This document shows positions 1 to 7,120 of a stretch of 64,000 bases of DNA, piece after piece. The notes beneath the pieces are model-generated. The model searched no databases, was not told the origin of the DNA, and was given only the letters and a program-made list of their open reading frames with translations. Within the stretch, counting starts at the first letter, position 1. Each line of letters opens with the position of its first letter. The DNA comes from Leptolyngbya boryana PCC 6306 (GTDB lineage Bacteria; Cyanobacteriota; Cyanobacteriia; Leptolyngbyales; Leptolyngbyaceae). The DNA lies in the NCBI RefSeq assembly GCF_000353285.1, contig NZ_KB731324.1:2002577-2066576 (forward strand), given 5' to 3'. Both the position numbers and the translations under genes were made by a program.

Positions 1-1
1 A

Positions 2-154
2 ACAAATAAAACAACGATACTAAACGGGCAATCCTGGGACTTTAACGTGAGCGCCGACACAACCAATGGTGCTCTCACATTAACGGCAACAGGCGCGGCA
101 GCGACTACAATCCGATGGGTAGCCGCGATTAGTTTAGTTGAAGTTATTGGGTAA
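2..154 (+). CDS. C-terminal end of a phage tail/structural-like protein (partial)
   Basis: An open frame enters from the left edge and stops with TAA at 152-154. About 50 residues are visible; they include SWDFNVSADTTNGALTL and IRWVAAISLVEVIG, a beta-rich, Thr/Ala-rich tail of the kind seen at the end of phage tail or fibre proteins. The gene starts outside the window, so its identity cannot be settled. It lies 17 nt before the next gene on the same strand, suggesting one operon. The phage reading is inference from style of sequence and from the integrase at the far end of the region. Confidence 0.45.
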   Translation, partial: TNKTTILNGQSWDFNVSADTTNGALTLTATGAAATTIRWVAAISLVEVIG

Positions 155-171
155 TTTTTTGGAGGTTGGAG

Positions 172-573
172 ATGGCAATCGAGCTTGGCACAAAACAAAT
201 TGAGGTTAAAGAGTCGTTTCGGATTTGGCGGACTCAGATTGAATCTCGTAGGGGACAAATCCCCATTGTCGAAGTGTTTCACGAGCGAGTTGCCGAACCT
301 TCGGAGGGAGAAATAACAACTTATCCCAACTTTACACCCGCACAAATTGCAGCCGACAAGCTGCATGAACTCGCTCCATTCTGCGTGATTCCAGATGAGT
401 TAAAGCAGATTATGCCGAATCAACAGGCGATCGTGCAATATCTGAAACTCTTACCTGCATTAGTGGCGATCGCTGGAGACGCTGCCAAACTCAAAGCAGA
501 TCAAGAAGCAGCCGCGAGAATCGCCCAGGAACAGGCGGCAAGCCCAATCGAAGGGAATTCGTCGCAAGCCTGA
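172..573 (+). CDS. Hypothetical protein, phage-like neighbourhood
   Basis: 133 aa. ATG at 172 is preferred over the in-frame TTG at 166 because GGAGG at 161-165 sits 6 nt before it. The protein is soluble, with a beta-like N-terminal half (IEVKESFRIWRTQIESRR) and a helical, Ala/Gln-rich C-terminus. I do not recognise a family. It follows a phage-structural-like gene and is followed by a terminator at 667-694, so it is probably the last gene of that transcript. Confidence 0.6.
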   Translation: MAIELGTKQIEVKESFRIWRTQIESRRGQIPIVEVFHERVAEPSEGEITTYPNFTPAQIAADKLHELAPFCVIPDELKQIMPNQQAIVQYLKLLPALVAIAGDAAKLKADQEAAARIAQEQAASPIEGNSSQA

Positions 574-666
574 TTTGCGCCATTTTCAGCCGCAATCTCG
601 TTTGACGGGTCATGTAGAATTTTTCAAAACTCAAATTAACGATTTCACTGAGTTTTCGATATTATC

Positions 667-694
667 TTGCGAGAGTTATTACTCGCGATTTTTT
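667..694 (+). terminator. Rho-independent terminator after the 133-aa gene
   Basis: TTGCGAG (667-673) and CTCGCGA (682-688) pair around an 8-nt loop and are followed by six T residues (689-694). It closes the leftward phage-like transcript. The rest of 574-994 has no convincing gene; it contains repeated GTCTCAA words around 690-720 and a tandem CGTACTAA near 945-960. Confidence 0.6.
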
Positions 695-994
695 GTCTCA
701 ACTTGAGATTTGTTGTCTCAAAAATTAGCTGGACTAGCAATGGACTGATTCTCAATAAAGCAGTCTCTGAAGCTCAGTAAAATCGTGAGACTGAAAGCTG
801 TAATTTAGTCCTTTCAAAAGTCGCTGGAACGATTGCAGCAAAAGGCATTAAGACGTTATTCAGAGCTTAGAACTTCTGCGGACACCGCAGCTAATCTTGA
901 AGATTTGAACTAGGCGATCGACATCACCGATAGATCCGGATAGACTCGTACTAACCGTACTAAATTCGTCGTATCTTTTAGAGGGTTGCTATTC

Positions 995-1456
995 GTGGCG
1001 CGACCGATATCCGAGAAATGCCGACAGTGCAGCAAGTTGAGCGCGAATGACGCGAAACAGAAAGAATGTTGGGACAGTGCTCTTTGTCCCGATCGTCGCT
1101 ACAACTATCGCAGACGGGATGCAAGGAATGCTCAGAAAAAAGCGGCTCGCAAGATGGTTGCAATGCCAGAATTGCCTTCGCTTTACCCAAACGTAATCTA
1201 CTATCGAGAAACGAAAGAGTCTCCAGTTCACGCGATCGCTGCTGAGCTACGAGAAAACGGCAAACAGGTTTTAATGACTGAAGTTTTTCACTGCAAAGGT
1301 GCGACCGAAGGAGACATTCACGACTGGCTTAGATTAGCTCTCAGAAATTTTTCAACTCAATATGGAAGAAATGTCGGCAAATTTGTTAGAGGCGGAACCG
1401 AGTTTCATCCCTCACTCTGCCCTCTGTGCAACAGATCTGGATCGAGTTGCGACTGA
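995..1456 (+). CDS. Cys-rich hypothetical protein
   Basis: 153 aa from GTG 995, chosen because GAGGG at 981-985 is 9 nt upstream; an in-frame TTG at 986 overlaps the ribosome site. The N-terminus has a Cys pattern CRQCSKL...KECWDS...LCPDRR followed by an Arg-rich stretch, suggesting zinc or nucleic-acid binding. A second Cys pair (CPLC) is near the C-terminus. No family recognised. The 3' end overlaps the next gene by about 95 nt in another frame. Confidence 0.5.
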   Translation: MARPISEKCRQCSKLSANDAKQKECWDSALCPDRRYNYRRRDARNAQKKAARKMVAMPELPSLYPNVIYYRETKESPVHAIAAELRENGKQVLMTEVFHCKGATEGDIHDWLRLALRNFSTQYGRNVGKFVRGGTEFHPSLCPLCNRSGSSCD

Positions 1457-1997
1457 GGTTGTGAGAGATGCGATCGCGCTTTTCGAGAAAGCCCGGTCGA
1501 TACGCTTGGAGTGGGATCAGAAATACAACCCCACAGAACCAATTCTGAGCAACCTGGAAGATTGCGTGGAGCTATTCATCCAGTCGCAGCAGATTCGATT
1601 CCCGTCTGATTTGTTTGAAGAGTCAGATGAGCATTACTATCCCGAAAACAGAGAATCCGCAACGCGAGGCTCGAACGCAGAGCGAGGTGGAACCCTCGTT
1701 GCGGAAGTCGAGTCGGGAAAGTTGGCAGATGCTATTGCTGAACTTCCAGAAGCCCAGGTGCTAGAGCAAGCGATTTCCCTGGCTCACTCGGAAGATATCG
1801 ATACGTGGATTGAAATTGTTGCGACTGCCCTAACTCAGCCAATGGGATTGAGTGAGTTAGTTGAGAAGCTAGACTTATCAGTTGTTCAGGTTTGGATTGC
1901 CCTCATGTTTGGAGAGTTCCATTTAGAGCGCACGGGCGATTTCTATGAAGGCTCGATCGTCGTTTCTCCATCAAAAGATCCGCCCCAAGCTCTCTAG
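1362..1997 (+). CDS. Hypothetical acidic protein with C-terminal HTH-like segment
   Basis: 211 aa. The middle is Glu-rich (DLFEESDEHYYPEN), and the last third (LSELVEKLDLSVVQVWIALMFGEFHLERTGD) looks like a small helix-turn-helix or wHTH unit. No family recognised. The last 60 codons and the following terminator are repeated, in decayed form, at 6784-6960. The ATG at 1362 lies inside the preceding gene; ATG 1371 is an alternative. The codon pattern fits a real gene. Confidence 0.55.
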   Translation: MEEMSANLLEAEPSFIPHSALCATDLDRVATEVVRDAIALFEKARSIRLEWDQKYNPTEPILSNLEDCVELFIQSQQIRFPSDLFEESDEHYYPENRESATRGSNAERGGTLVAEVESGKLADAIAELPEAQVLEQAISLAHSEDIDTWIEIVATALTQPMGLSELVEKLDLSVVQVWIALMFGEFHLERTGDFYEGSIVVSPSKDPPQAL

Positions 1998-2004
1998 GGC
2001 GGAT
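1978..2004. terminator. Bidirectional hairpin terminator, left copy
   Basis: ATCCGCCC (1978-1985) pairs perfectly with GGGCGGAT (1997-2004). It lies at the end of the 211-aa gene; a plus-strand TTTT follows at 2011-2014. The same hairpin with a shorter loop occurs at 6936-6960. Confidence 0.55.
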
Positions 2005-2029
2005 ATGGCGTTTTAAAGGAGGGAGAAAC

Positions 2030-2200
2030 TTACTCGGCTTCACTTGCGCTACTCTTAGCAGCAGGCTTCTTAGTCGCAGTCGATATTCTTTGCAGCTACT
2101 TTCTTTGCTAGAGACTTTGCCACAGTCCTTGGAAGCGGAGCTAGTCGGGTCGCTTCTTCGTACAGCGCACTTGATCCAATAGCTTCTTGGGTGATTGTAT
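2030..2200 (-). pseudogene. Relic of the 3' end of the Lys/Ala-rich protein gene
   Basis: Read on the minus strand this segment resembles the last ~55 codons of the 236-aa gene at 6988-7698 (the Ala/Lys tail and the TRLAPLPRTVAKSLAKKV-like stretch), but small indels break the frame and nothing upstream of it is left. It ends where unrelated DNA, the periodic array and cassette-like genes, begins. Confidence 0.7.
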
Positions 2201-2238
2201 CCTCTCGTTCAACGGTCATCGGGTAAATGTGGTTGAAC

Positions 2239-2509
2239 GGGATCTTAGGCAGAATAGTACAAGCTTGCTTTGAGAAGAAATACGGAAATTTTCGGTCTAA
2301 TTCCCCTGTCGATGGGTAATATGCGGAACGTGAGTCGATCTAACATTCCAAATCCCGGTATTAGGCAGAAAAAGCCGGTCTAATCCTTTAATTTGGGATG
2401 TTATGCCGACTTTCATCAGCCTAACTCGCCCTGACGGGATGTTATGCCGACCAGATTCGGTCTAACGTCCGCATCTGGATGATTAGGCGGAAAGAGTCAG
2501 ACTAATAAA
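2239..2509. repeat. 40-43-bp periodic array of imperfect palindromes
   Basis: Six boxes of the form [GAC]YCTAA[CT] begin near 2296, 2339, 2379, 2420, 2461 and 2501, spaced 43, 40, 41, 41 and 40 bp. About 15 bp after each of the first five comes a partner box such as GGGATGTTATGCCGAC or GGATGATTAGGCGG. Each unit is thus a small inverted repeat (YCTAAY...RTTAKGC) separated by variable spacers. A degenerate partner box also lies at 2239-2254. The array ends 30 bp before the YdeI-like gene. It is not a CRISPR: arms are palindromic and spacers are about 10 bp. Confidence 0.75.
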
Positions 2510-2538
2510 TAGTTATATGGAAAGGTAATAGAGGGTAA

Positions 2539-3099
2539 ATGGAGATCACCACAACCTATAAAGCAACTGATAGAACTGCATGGCGTTCTTGGCTTGAGCA
2601 ACATTACGCTATAACCAATGAGATTTGGTTGTTGTTCGATGATGGTTCTGAGTCTTTAACTATCTCCTATCTAGATGCAGTTGAGGAGGCTATCTGTTTT
2701 GGTTGGATCGACAGTGTACAAAAACGATTTTCAACCTATGAGCGTGTTCAACGATTTACGCCTCGGAAAAAGCGAAGCAACTGGACAGAATTAAATAAGG
2801 AACGTGCGCGCCGCCTAATTCGACTAGGAATGATGACTGATGCTGGATTTGCAACACTCCCTGACCTAACCACCAAGTTTGAAGTTCCCAAAGATATTGT
2901 TGAGGCACTTAAGGCAGAACCTGATGCTTGGTCTAATTTCCTTACATTCCCAGATCTGTATCGGCGAGTACGCATCGGATATATTGAGGAAATGCGAAAA
3001 AATCAAAGTGAATTCGGGCGGCGGCTTCGGAATTTTGTGAACAAAACTGCCCGCAATCAAATGTTTGGTAACTGGAATGATGAAGGAAGACTCATCTGA
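2539..3099 (+). CDS. YdeI/OmpD-associated (OmdA) family protein
   Basis: 186 aa, about full length for the family. It shows the typical order: an N-terminal WRSWLEQHYAITNEIWLLF segment, then SYLDAVEEAICFGWIDSVQKR, then the basic FTPRKKRSNWTELNKERARR motif and a helical C-terminus. Family members are small cytosolic proteins linked to stress or bacteriocin tolerance; the biochemical role is unsettled. ATG 2539 follows GAGGG at 2531-2535. The gene is followed by an attC-like structure, as in an integron cassette. Confidence 0.8.
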   Translation: MEITTTYKATDRTAWRSWLEQHYAITNEIWLLFDDGSESLTISYLDAVEEAICFGWIDSVQKRFSTYERVQRFTPRKKRSNWTELNKERARRLIRLGMMTDAGFATLPDLTTKFEVPKDIVEALKAEPDAWSNFLTFPDLYRRVRIGYIEEMRKNQSEFGRRLRNFVNKTARNQMFGNWNDEGRLI

Positions 3100-3120
3100 A
3101 GTAGACACAGGATCTCAATC

Positions 3121-3209
3121 CACATAACAACCGGGGTGCAGCGGGACTGTCTCAAGCTGCTGATGCTGAGTTCAAAAATGCTGACAGCTGCTGGCCACAA
3201 ACGTTATGC
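3121..3209 (+). other. attC-like recombination site (candidate)
   Basis: Begins 22 bp after the YdeI stop. Outer boxes CATAAC (3123-3128) and GTTATG (3203-3208) are complementary. Inside come short unpaired spacers and imperfectly complementary arms around GTGCAGCGGGACTGTC and GACAGCTGCTGGCC. The ~89-bp size, the R''/R'-type ends and the AGCGGGAC word fit integron attC sites. The R' core GTTATGC departs from GTTRRRY at one position. No integron integrase is in the window, so this would be part of an attC cluster lacking an integrase (CALIN). Confidence 0.55.
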
Positions 3210-3264
3210 TGTTCACACTATATTTTGTTTTAGCTCATTCTCATTTAACAATTGCAGGCGATTC

Positions 3265-3702
3265 ATGGGCATGACGCTTTGGATTCACACCCTCGAAGGT
3301 CGTGATATGTCAACAGACAGTGAAGATCACACCTTGATGTATAGGTACTCTGACGACCTCGATTCGCTGTGTGACAAACTTGGGGTGGCTAAGATTTCGT
3401 CCTTCTTTGATAGTACTGATCTTGAAATATGTATGCGAGGAGACGATGATGAGACCGGCGAAGATCCTGAGATTGATTCTGAAACTGAGAATTCCTATGG
3501 AATTGATGACATGGTATGGTTTGATGCCGCTGCTGGGCTAGCTACTTTTCAGACTCTTAGAGCATCAATTGCAGAAAATGAATTACCGAATTTAAACGAG
3601 GAAAATAAAACCTGGCTGCTGGAAGAGCTTGACGATTGCATTACAAAGCTGAAAGGCCCATCTGAACGGGGTGGCCAATTCAATCTTCCTATAATTATGT
3701 AG
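3265..3702 (+). CDS. Hypothetical acidic protein, cassette-type
   Basis: 145 aa from ATG 3265 (AGG at 3256-3258; ATG 3271 is possible). The longer frame runs back to 3136 but through the attC-like site, so a later start is preferred. It starts MGMTLWIHTLEGRDMS and continues DLDSLCDKLGVAKISSFFD, followed by a very acidic stretch and a C-terminal ELPNLNEENKTWLLEELDDC segment. I have seen similar hypothetical proteins in accessory DNA but no function is known to me. Probably cytosolic. Confidence 0.7.
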   Translation: MGMTLWIHTLEGRDMSTDSEDHTLMYRYSDDLDSLCDKLGVAKISSFFDSTDLEICMRGDDDETGEDPEIDSETENSYGIDDMVWFDAAAGLATFQTLRASIAENELPNLNEENKTWLLEELDDCITKLKGPSERGGQFNLPIIM

Positions 3703-3710
3703 GACTTATG

Positions 3711-3772
3711 GCATGGTTCCGCATTTGTGCTCGGCATCCCTTCCGTTCAGCCCCTGCGGAAATGCCTAATTG
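3711..3772. other. Imperfect hairpin between two cassette-like genes
   Basis: TTATGGCATGGTTCCGCA near 3711-3728 pairs with TGCGGAAATGCCTAA downstream (about 3756-3770) if two bases bulge. It could be a degenerate attC or a terminator; the core boxes fit attC poorly. Confidence 0.3.
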
Positions 3773-3796
3773 TAGTTAAAAAGGCAAGCGACTTCC

Positions 3797-4426
3797 ATGT
3801 TCAACAGAGACTCCATTTTGAGCTTTCTCGATAACGCTTTTCAGCGCATTGACATGCCCTGTTTTGGCAACATGAATATTGACTATGTGTCATCGCGTTT
3901 ATCGACCTATCGCAGTTCAGATCAATGGTTGTTGCTTTTTAATTCAGTGGTTTGGTGGCCCGCTGGTCAGGGACTTACAGCCACGGTTGAAGTTGTGGGT
4001 ACAGGTGTAGTCGGCAGGCAGGGGTTTGATAATGATCGATTCCTTGTGCCAGGATGTATCCAATTGGATGATGATCAGAACATTCTAAGCATCGTCATTC
4101 GAGGAGAAGACACCAATCCGACTAGCTTGGTCATCCAGCCAAACTATGATGTTCAGCCAGAATACGGCTTCTGGGTCTCTGTTGCTCTAGCTGAAACATA
4201 CAAGGAGAGCCTGTTAGCCTCGCAAGCTGAAATTCAGCAATTCATCCCCCCAGGCTTTCAGCACTTGCTCACCATTGACGAGTGGGATCATCCGACATGG
4301 GATATGCCGCCGAGTCGGACAGTTGCTTTCCCCCGGATTGCCAATGTTTTAGTTACATCAGATCCATCACTTTGGATCCCCGTGGAAGCGCCCAATACGC
4401 ACTGGTCACATTGGCTTCCAAAATAA
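3797..4426 (+). CDS. Hypothetical protein, cassette-type
   Basis: 209 aa, starting MFNRDSILSFLDNAF. Rich in aromatic residues, with a central run of beta-like segments (WLLLFNSVVWWP, TATVEVVGTGVV) and a C-terminal SRTVAFPRIANVLVTSDPSLW region. It may belong to the DUF7003-like group, but I cannot confirm this. GCCTAAC, an attC R''-like box, lies 9 nt after the stop (4435-4441) without a convincing partner. Same strand as its neighbours, with long gaps on both sides, as in a cassette array. Confidence 0.6.
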   Translation: MFNRDSILSFLDNAFQRIDMPCFGNMNIDYVSSRLSTYRSSDQWLLLFNSVVWWPAGQGLTATVEVVGTGVVGRQGFDNDRFLVPGCIQLDDDQNILSIVIRGEDTNPTSLVIQPNYDVQPEYGFWVSVALAETYKESLLASQAEIQQFIPPGFQHLLTIDEWDHPTWDMPPSRTVAFPRIANVLVTSDPSLWIPVEAPNTHWSHWLPK

Positions 4427-4595
4427 TCGGTCAAGCCTAACGATAAAGTTGAACGATCGTAACCTTACAGTCCTTGTGAAGCGCTGTAGAGAATGGATAA
4501 AAATTAGATCCTGCTGTTCTGAAATGGGTGGTGACGAGATTGTCCTTGTGGTATGAAAGGTACGATGGTCTACTGGGTCTGTCAGGATGTAGTAT

Positions 4596-5147
4596 ATGGT
4601 GTTGCTCAAACTTCTAGGTTACGCGATCGGCAGTGTTGTGATGTACTGGGGCTTGCTATTCGTACTCGTTGCACCCTGGGTGTTGGCAGTACTGTTAGTT
4701 GTGCTGATCAACGGAGCTTGGAATCACATCACTGGCAAGACTGACGAATGGAAATGGTTTATTAATTGGACTGAATCCGTTGCACAAACAGTTCATCGAT
4801 TTCAGTTTGAGTGGATTGGTTGGATTCCTGGCATTTTGATTCAGACGTGGTATGCCGGATATGCCGCGAATTTAGTGCACACCTCAGCTTTAGGAAAGAC
4901 AACAACTGATGTGCTCATCCTTCAGTTAATGGGGGTCATTGGCATCATTGCAGCCGCAGTGATTTTTTACTGGCTTTATCGCTTGGTGGTGCAAGTTAAA
5001 CTGAGTCAATGGATTTACATACTGGTGGGTGGCATTTCTTTAGTTGCCTATTTCGTATTTTTGCAACATCCCCAAGTGGCTCAGATATTGAGCGAAAGCT
5101 GGCAACACATCTTTACAGCCCTACTTTCCGCCATGATGTCGCAATGA
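4596..5147 (+). CDS. Hypothetical membrane protein, about four TM segments
   Basis: 183 aa from ATG 4596 (AGGAT about 8 nt upstream). Hydrophobic segments lie near residues 3-37, 65-80, 103-128 and 133-155; a loop between the first two carries WNHITGKTDEWKWF. No family recognised. The protein is presumably in the cytoplasmic membrane. The next 310 bp hold no gene; AGCTAACGCTGCC at 5191-5203 recalls an attC start, but the matching end is not evident. Confidence 0.55.
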   Translation: MVLLKLLGYAIGSVVMYWGLLFVLVAPWVLAVLLVVLINGAWNHITGKTDEWKWFINWTESVAQTVHRFQFEWIGWIPGILIQTWYAGYAANLVHTSALGKTTTDVLILQLMGVIGIIAAAVIFYWLYRLVVQVKLSQWIYILVGGISLVAYFVFLQHPQVAQILSESWQHIFTALLSAMMSQ

Positions 5148-5457
5148 TGAAGTGTTCTATGCAATCGCTACTCACAGGTTGATAACACAAGCTAACGCTG
5201 CCTATGCACACCAGCCGCTGAGAGTTTATCGGCTATGATGCGAAGGCGATCTGCGGCAGGTGATGGGCAGTATTAGACTGCAAGAGAAGCCACGAGCAAC
5301 TATCGTTATTGACTTGGGCAAGTGAATGCTGGATTTTACATTGAAGATAGAAGAACGTACCGAATATTGCAAAGATAAATCAATGTGAGTGACAGTCCAG
5401 AGGATGACTCATAAGATTCATAAGGGAAGGTGATCAAATTCCTGATTCGGAGTAGCG

Positions 5458-5964
5458 ATGTCTGAGTACAAGCATTTTCAGCTATTAGCTGAATATAACC
5501 AGTGGATGAATATCAAGCTCTATGATGTGTGTTCGAGATTGTCCGAAGAGGAGCTTCGGCTGAATCGAAAGGCGTTTTTTGATTCCATTTATATGACGCT
5601 TAATCACATCATGTACGGGGATTTGGCATTTTTATCTCGGTTCACAGGAAATCCAGTGCAGGTTCCTGAGTTAGGACAAGAGTTGACTGCTTCATTTATG
5701 GCTCTTAGAGCTGAGAGAGAGGCGTTGGATCTTCGGATCATAGATTGGGTTTCGGCACTAGATCCCATTTGGCTGGACGAAGCGCAAACGTATCAAAGCA
5801 AGGTTGACGGAAAAATTCGCACAGTCCCCCGTTGGGTTTTGGTAACACACATGTTCAATCATCAAACACACCATAGGGGTCAAGTAACGACTCTGTTGTC
5901 GCAAATGGAGTTAGATATTGGAAGCACAGACATTCCATTCATGCCTCAGTTTGTTGCGACCTGA
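5458..5964 (+). CDS. DinB superfamily protein
   Basis: 168 aa four-helix-bundle protein, the usual length. The family's metal ligands are visible: H50 in LNHIMYGD, and H135 and H139 in HMFNHQTHHRGQ. DinB-family proteins use a divalent metal and include thiol S-transferases and many unassigned damage-associated proteins; the substrate here cannot be read. ATG follows GGAG at 5449-5452. It is one of a run of plus-strand accessory genes inside the direct repeats. Confidence 0.85.
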   Translation: MSEYKHFQLLAEYNQWMNIKLYDVCSRLSEEELRLNRKAFFDSIYMTLNHIMYGDLAFLSRFTGNPVQVPELGQELTASFMALRAEREALDLRIIDWVSALDPIWLDEAQTYQSKVDGKIRTVPRWVLVTHMFNHQTHHRGQVTTLLSQMELDIGSTDIPFMPQFVAT

Positions 5965-6018
5965 TAATCGTTGAACGACACAACGTCAATCATTGCTATC
6001 GAGCTAAAAGCTGTTGCG

Positions 6019-6055
6019 CTCAATTTGATCGAGCTAGAAGCTTGATCAAATTGAG
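6019..6055. promoter_or_regulatory. Long near-perfect hairpin upstream of the GFA gene
   Basis: CTCAATTTGATC (6019-6030) and GATCAAATTGAG (6044-6055) are perfect complements. The middle GAGCT/AGCTT adds four pairs and a G-T wobble around a 3-nt AGA loop, giving a 17-pair stem. No T-run follows, so an operator or an RNA structure in the leader of the GFA gene is more likely than a terminator. Confidence 0.6.
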
Positions 6056-6086
6056 TACTGAACAATTAACGAAAGGAGTTCCCAAG

Positions 6087-6479
6087 ATGCAAGGGATCTG
6101 CCACTGTGGACGCGTCACTTGGACGCTTGATACGTCACCCAAATCCGTCACAGCATGTAACTGCACGATCTGCCGTCGCTATGGTGCCCTCTGGGCCTAC
6201 GGCTACATTGGCAATGACATCTGCATATCCGGCGAAACGACCAGTTATCGTCGGGCCGATGGTGGAGCAATCGATTTCCACTTCTGCAAAACTTGTGGTT
6301 GTGTGACACACTATGTGGCAACCGTTCCAGAAGAGGACGGACGGCACTGGACAGCCGTCAATCTGCGTCTGACCGAGCCAGCTCCCATTGCTGATCTACC
6401 GATCGACCACTTCGATGGTCTTAACAGCTTCGACGACTTGCCCCGCGATGACCGTCGCGTTTCGGACATGTGGTTCTGA
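6087..6479 (+). CDS. GFA family protein (glutathione-dependent formaldehyde-activating type)
   Basis: 130 aa from ATG 6087 after AAAGGAG at 6073-6079; the longer frame starts inside the hairpin at 6042 and is rejected. Zinc-binding cysteines are in the expected places: C5 and C7 (GICHCGRV), C24, C26 and C29 (CNCTICRR), and C67, C70 and C72 (FCKTCGC). The fold is that of GFA/Mss4-like proteins; most members have no proven reaction. Common in integron cassettes. Higher GC than the flanking element. Confidence 0.85.
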   Translation: MQGICHCGRVTWTLDTSPKSVTACNCTICRRYGALWAYGYIGNDICISGETTSYRRADGGAIDFHFCKTCGCVTHYVATVPEEDGRHWTAVNLRLTEPAPIADLPIDHFDGLNSFDDLPRDDRRVSDMWF

Positions 6480-6558
6480 AACATCGCGTGTTTCTTTATT
6501 AGTCCGTCAACAATTGTCATTTCTAGCCCCAAGCAGACAAAAGTGACGGAAGCGGAAT

Positions 6559-6648
6559 GCCGTCCAAACTCCTAGGCAGCAGACGGTATCAAAAGTTCGG
6601 CCGTGATATGAAGCTAATCTGCCGCTGCTGACCAGAACCGTTTTAGGC
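6559..6648 (+). other. attC-like recombination site (candidate)
   Basis: 80 bp after the GFA stop. GGCAGCAGaCGG (6575-6586) pairs with CCGCTGCTGaCC (6622-6633), each arm carrying one unpaired A. Outside these arms are unpaired spacers of 5 nt (6570-6574) and 6 nt (6634-6639), then outer boxes CCAAAC (6564-6569) and GTTTTAGGC (6640-6648). Paired L boxes, unpaired central spacers and R boxes in this order are the attC architecture. The R cores are not canonical, so this stays a candidate. Confidence 0.5.
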
Positions 6649-6655
6649 AACACAG

Positions 6656-6823
6656 ATGAACGATCGCATTCCGCCACCAAATGCTGCGAATGCTGGACTG
6701 CTGGCCTATCTTCGTGTTGGTGAAGAATCTTCGCGTGCAATCCAAACCGTCGCGGCGGTCGCGGATCCTTACATGCGCTGCGGCTGCCCTAACTCAGCCA
6801 ATGGGATTGAGCGAGTGAGTTGA
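6656..6823 (+). pseudogene. 5' end of a gene cut off by the right repeat copy
   Basis: ATG 6656 opens a frame of about 40 codons (MNDRIPPPNAANAG, then VGEESSRAIQTVAAV) with strong coding character and high GC. At about 6776-6783 it runs into the right copy of the direct repeat and stops at TGA 6821-6823. It begins 8 bp after the attC-like R' box, where a cassette gene would begin. Family not recognised. Confidence 0.55.
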
Positions 6824-7120
6824 GAAGCTGAACTTATCAGTTGTTCAGGTTTGGATTGCTCTCATGTTTAGAGAGTTCCACTTAGAGCGCACGGGCGATT
6901 TCTATGAAGGCTCGATCGTCGTTTCTCCATCAAAAATCCGCCCCACGTTCTAGGGCGGATAGTGTAGTTCTTTAAGGAGGGAGAAACTTATTCGGCTTCA
7001 GTTGCACTGCTCTTAGCAGCGGTCTTCTTAGCAGTCGATTTCCTTGCTGCAACCTTCTTCGCTGGAGACTTTGCCACAGTCTTCGGAATCGGAGATGGGC
7101 GAGTCGCTTCTTCGTACAGC
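6784..7120. repeat. Right copy of the ~340-bp direct repeat
   Basis: Matches 1825-2166. Its plus-strand half is a decayed copy of the last 55 codons of the 211-aa gene (an early stop and small indels), and its minus-strand half is the intact 3' end of the 236-aa gene. The hairpin ATCCGCCC/GGGCGGAT recurs at 6936-6943 and 6953-6960 as a shared terminator. Confidence 0.85.

Larger units (their letters stand above)
1825..2200. repeat. Left copy of a ~340-bp direct repeat
   Basis: Bases 1825-2166 match 6784-7120 at roughly 85-90% by eye, with weaker similarity to about 2200. The copy holds the intact 3' end of the 211-aa plus-strand gene, a shared terminator, and the decayed 3' end of the minus-strand gene that is intact at 6988-7698. 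The two copies are complementary ruins: each keeps one gene whole and has broken the other. Confidence 0.85.

Noticed and set aside
986-1231. Minus-strand frames opposite the Cys-rich gene
   Set aside because: Shadows of the plus-strand gene, which has a good ribosome site.
2239-2509. CRISPR array
   Set aside because: The repeat is a divergent palindrome with partners inside each unit, spacers are about 10 bp and no cas genes are present.
3711-3772. Hairpin as a third attC
   Set aside because: Arms pair, but the core boxes are inverted relative to attC and the neighbouring genes' orientation; kept only as an imperfect hairpin.
4435-4454. GCCTAAC ... GTTGAAC as a complete attC
   Set aside because: Both words fit R''/R' consensus, but they are 6 bp apart with no room for the L boxes; at best a truncated site.
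5191-5300. AGCTAACGCTGCC region as attC
   Set aside because: Looks like the beginning of an attC and has CTGCC/GGCAG pairing, but no R' end is found.
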